Source: Gammaproteobacteria bacterium | GTDB taxonomy: Bacteria > Pseudomonadota > Gammaproteobacteria > Xanthomonadales > SZUA-5 | Direction of reading: 5' to 3' | Assembly: GCA_030430155.1 (NCBI GenBank) | Contig: JAUIFV010000019.1 | Coordinates: 1-41,822, forward strand | DNA: 41,822 bases | Shown here: in pieces, positions 39,193-41,822 of the stretch | Layout: each line of letters begins with the position of its first letter | Numbering within the stretch: the first letter of the stretch is position 1 | The notes under the pieces: generated by a model | The model's input: only the letters and a program-made list of their open reading frames with translations | Told to the model about the DNA's origin: nothing | The model's database searches: none | Program-made: the position numbers and the translations under genes

Positions 39193-41822
39193 TTACTGGC
39201 TGTCGTACAGCACGCTCCCGGTCAGCCCGTCGCGCAGCTGCAGACGCAGATCACCGGCGCCACCGACGCCGCGAGTGCTGCGCGCTTCGCTGCGCAGGCG
39301 TAGCGCGGCCGCGTCGCTGGTGCAGATGGCGCTGAAGCCCAGACGTTCGCCATCGATGTAGCCGCCGACCACTGCGCCGCCCTGGAATGCCGCCGGACCG
39401 CCCTGCAATGTGGTGGTGCCGATGGAAGCCAGGAACAGCTCGGTCCCCTGTAGCGAATGCAGCACCAGGACGTGATAGCCATTGCTCACCGGGATGCTGC
39501 GCTGGACCGGATCGGGGCCCAGAGTGAGGGTCTCTTCGAGAGTGACCAGCGGCTCGCTGGCGCCCACCGGAAGGCTTTGTAGACTCACGGCAAAGCTGCC
39601 GCCATCGCCGCTCAGGCTGAGCTCGATCAGCTGTTCGGCGGCATGCGGATTGGCGATGGAAAAGCCGGCGTAGCCGGGCACACCGCCGTTCGCGGTGCTG
39701 CCATAGCCGCCAAAATTCAGGCCCCCGTGGAGTAGACCTGCGCCGCCCTCAAGCAGACTTTCCAGCCCCCAGCCGCCGGCCTCGGCGACGTTGCCGGGAT
39801 CGCTCAGGCTAAGCAGCGAAAGCAGGTAGGCGGGACAATCCCGGCTGGTGTCCAGCGCCACCGGCACGCTCGCCGCCGGCTCCACCGCGCCGGCTCGAAA
39901 CACCGGCGCGTGGGCTGAATAATCGATACTGCGCAGCGGAGCCGCCGGTCCCCAGCACCAAACGCCGTCGTCCAACCCGGCGCAGGCGAACTGCTCACCT
40001 GCGCCGACCGAGCGGACGGTTGCGGGCAGACCCTTGACCGACAGCCAGTCGCGCTCGCCCGCACTGAGCAGGCTTTCGCTGGCGTCGCAGCCGATGCCCT
40101 GCCCGGGGGTGACCAGCAGCCCCGCCGCTCGTTCGAATGCGCAGGAGCGATTGGTCAAGGCCGCGCATTGCACCTGCGCCGCGGGTCCCAGAGCGCAGAT
40201 CAATCGGCCGCCCAAGGCGAGGTCACGGTCGAATCCAGCGGGAAGCTGCAGCGTCGTGTTGACCACCGGCGTGCCGCGATTGGGCGGCGCGTAGTCGAGG
40301 CCAAAACAGCGATCGCCGGCGCAGCTGGTGAAGGCCGAGCTGCGCAGCAGTCGTGTGGCGTCGGTCGGGATGGGGTTGCCAGGAGTGATCGGGCGCGGGC
40401 CGTAGTTTTCGATACCGATCAGATCGGCTTCGCTGAGCGCCAGATTGCCCCAGCAGCGAGTCTCGCCACTTCCGCCCTGCATCGAGATCACGGCGCAGGC
40501 GTGCGCGAATCCGGCGCTGAGCTCCAGTACCTCGGCGTCAGCCAGCGGCCGACCTGCAGCGACCACCTGCTCGCTTGGACTACCACTGGCCTGACCGTAG
40601 CGATTGTCGCCCCAGCAGATCAGCCCATCGACGCCGGCGGCGCAGCTGAAGCCGTGGCCGACCGCGACCTCGCTACCGGCATGAGCGGTGCGTAGCGGCA
40701 GCGGTTGATTCGGTAAAGCGGCATCGCCGAGCTGGCCTCGGTCGTTGCCACCCCAGCACCACACGGCCTGGTCGCTGCTGGCAGCACAAACGTGGCTGGT
40801 ACCTGCCGCGACCCATCGGATGGGCGGCAGCGCCACGCGCACTGCCGCTGATCGCGCTTCGAAATCACCCTGGCCGAGTTGGCCCTGCTGGTTGGCACCC
40901 CAGCACCAGAGACTGTCATCGCTCAGCAGCGCACAGCCGAAATCCCGGCCCAGCGCCAGCTGGCTGGGCACGGCGTCGATTCCCGGCACCGGCAGCGCAT
41001 CCAGCGGCGTGTTTGGGTAGCGCGTGTCCTGCGCCGGACAGGCCAGCTGACCGTCGCGCTCAAAGCATCCCTGCAGCCAGCCCCCCGGCGCCCCCGCTGG
41101 AACGGATACGACTGTAGGCGTGGCGCCAAGCGCGGTGCCGTCAGCGGCAATACCCCAGCAGCGCTTGGTGCCGGCAGCAGAGGTGCAACTTTGGGCGAAG
41201 TCCAGACTCAATCCGCTGGCTGGACCTTCCAATCCCAACACCCGCACCGGCAGCGGCTCATTTGGGCGCTGCGTGGGTTCCACGCCCGACTGGCCGGCGT
41301 AGTTCGATCCCCAGCACCACACTTCGCCAGCAGCGTCGATCGCGCAGACGTGATTGTCGCCGGCCGCCAAGGTTGTAATCCCCATCGGCAGGTCCGCAAC
41401 CGGAGCCGCCTGGAAGCGGGACTGCTGACCACCGTCGCCCAGCTGGCCGAAGTTGTTGCGACCCCAGCACCAGACCTGGCCGGTGACCAAAGCGCAGCTG
41501 TAGGAGTCACCCAGCGCCAGCGCTTGCGCGCCCGCGGGTACGCCGGACACCTGTCGCGGGACCAGCTGCGTCCCGCCGCCCATCTGTCCGCTTTCGCCGT
41601 TGTCATTGGCGCCCCAGCACCACACGCCCGTAGCCTGTGAGATTGCGCAGCTGTGCGATTGCCCAAAGGCCAGATCAGTGAGATCAGCGGGCAGGCCGGT
41701 GACCGCGACCGGCGCGCTGCGTGGCTGCTGGTCACCCAGACCCAGCTGTCCGCGGTCGTTGCGTCCCCAGTACCACAGCCCATCGGCATTGACCACGCAG
41801 CTGCGATCGCTGACCCGCAGCA
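39193..41822 (-). CDS. RCC1-repeat beta-propeller protein (5' end outside window)
   Basis: The frame is still open at the window end. The codons before GTG 41796 read LRVSDRSCV, which continues the repeat pattern, so the N terminus lies beyond 41822. At least 876 codons are seen. The first ~480 residues contain tandem RCC1-type repeats with the signature (h)sCAi...G.vWCWGaN..GQLG (WYWGRNDRGQLG, WCWGANDNGE, WCWGRNNFGQLG, WCWGSNYAGQSG, WCWGANQQGQLG, WCWGGNDRGQLG, CWGDNRYGQ). Later repeats degenerate. The C-terminal about 250 residues form a different, Gly/Ser-rich beta domain (GGLNFGGYGSTANGG). RCC1-type propellers of this kind are often secreted or cell-surface proteins. The function is unknown. 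A heptamer array starts at its stop. Confidence 0.9.
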   Translation of the reverse strand, partial: LRVSDRSCVVNADGLWYWGRNDRGQLGLGDQQPRSAPVAVTGLPADLTDLAFGQSHSCAISQATGVWCWGANDNGESGQMGGGTQLVPRQVSGVPAGAQALALGDSYSCALVTGQVWCWGRNNFGQLGDGGQQSRFQAAPVADLPMGITTLAAGDNHVCAIDAAGEVWCWGSNYAGQSGVEPTQRPNEPLPVRVLGLEGPASGLSLDFAQSCTSAAGTKRCWGIAADGTALGATPTVVSVPAGAPGGWLQGCFERDGQLACPAQDTRYPNTPLDALPVPGIDAVPSQLALGRDFGCALLSDDSLWCWGANQQGQLGQGDFEARSAAVRVALPPIRWVAAGTSHVCAASSDQAVWCWGGNDRGQLGDAALPNQPLPLRTAHAGSEVAVGHGFSCAAGVDGLICWGDNRYGQASGSPSEQVVAAGRPLADAEVLELSAGFAHACAVISMQGGSGETRCWGNLALSEADLIGIENYGPRPITPGNPIPTDATRLLRSSAFTSCAGDRCFGLDYAPPNRGTPVVNTTLQLPAGFDRDLALGGRLICALGPAAQVQCAALTNRSCAFERAAGLLVTPGQGIGCDASESLLSAGERDWLSVKGLPATVRSVGAGEQFACAGLDDGVWCWGPAAPLRSIDYSAHAPVFRAGAVEPAASVPVALDTSRDCPAYLLSLLSLSDPGNVAEAGGWGLESLLEGGAGLLHGGLNFGGYGSTANGGVPGYAGFSIANPHAAEQLIELSLSGDGGSFAVSLQSLPVGASEPLVTLEETLTLGPDPVQRSIPVSNGYHVLVLHSLQGTELFLASIGTTTLQGGPAAFQGGAVVGGYIDGERLGFSAICTSDAAALRLRSEARSTRGVGGAGDLRLQLRDGLTGSVLYDSQ

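Overview
The window is GC-rich, gene-dense bacterial DNA. The gene set (MscL, SufT, AlkB-like dioxygenase, SLC13 permease with RCK-type domains, a secreted propeller-GGDEF protein, RCC1-repeat surface protein, coniferyl-aldehyde-dehydrogenase-type ALDH, many PAS/GGDEF/EAL proteins) fits a gammaproteobacterium of the Xanthomonadales/Lysobacterales type. That placement is an inference from protein flavour only. No rRNA, tRNA, CRISPR array, transposase or prophage gene was seen.

Region 1 (1-18.5 kb) is a dense signal-transduction island. On the + strand lie two soluble multi-PAS histidine kinases (the first cut by the window start, the second with an N-terminal receiver and a cysteine-less LOV-like PAS). 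A small Roadblock-like protein, an unknown 309-aa protein and a histone-deacetylase-fold hydrolase follow, then a pseudo-receiver/helical protein, a Ras-like GTPase of the MglA/COG2229 type and a second Roadblock/LC7 protein in a tightly coupled trio. Converging on it from the right is a minus-strand run: OmpR-type regulator, a small degenerate kinase, a PAS-GGDEF-EAL protein, a coiled-coil protein, a possible 38-aa ORF, a 1026-aa PAS kinase and a single-domain receiver. Divergent from the OmpR regulator are a 62-aa GvpA/J-like protein and a GvpF/L-family protein. They form an orphan gas-vesicle-protein pair with no other gvp gene in view. Three transcription units of the island (upstream of 4940, 7663 and 15647) appear to share one promoter-proximal motif (TTAC[A/T]AAC followed by TTAA), which suggests that they form one regulon. 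This is the best candidate for an undescribed system: a conservon-like GTPase/Roadblock module wired to PAS kinases, c-di-GMP turnover and repurposed gas-vesicle proteins.

Region 2 (18.5-29.7 kb) holds an SLC13 permease, sufT, a secreted propeller/GGDEF cyclase, a repeat-rich gap with two abutting inverted-repeat elements (24.5-24.9 kb), a small membrane protein, and an OmpR-type two-component pair with an upstream PmrA-like direct repeat and a rho-independent terminator. A class D beta-lactamase-fold protein follows whose SxxK lysine is tyrosine, and then a RimK-associated-type zinc-protease-family protein.

Region 3 (29.7-41.8 kb) is mostly housekeeping and accessory: mscL, an aldehyde dehydrogenase, an AlkB-like dioxygenase overlapping an MFS transporter tail to tail, a DUF192 lipoprotein, a membrane-anchored unknown, valS, a frameshifted zinc alcohol dehydrogenase, and a large RCC1-repeat protein cut by the window end.

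From about 20.4 kb onward, G/C heptanucleotide arrays (GGGCCCA and variants) sit directly behind the stop codons of many genes, once inside the valS coding region, and as a clean (GAGGGCT)10 array between valS and the alcohol dehydrogenase. I saw no such array in the 1-18.5 kb signalling island.
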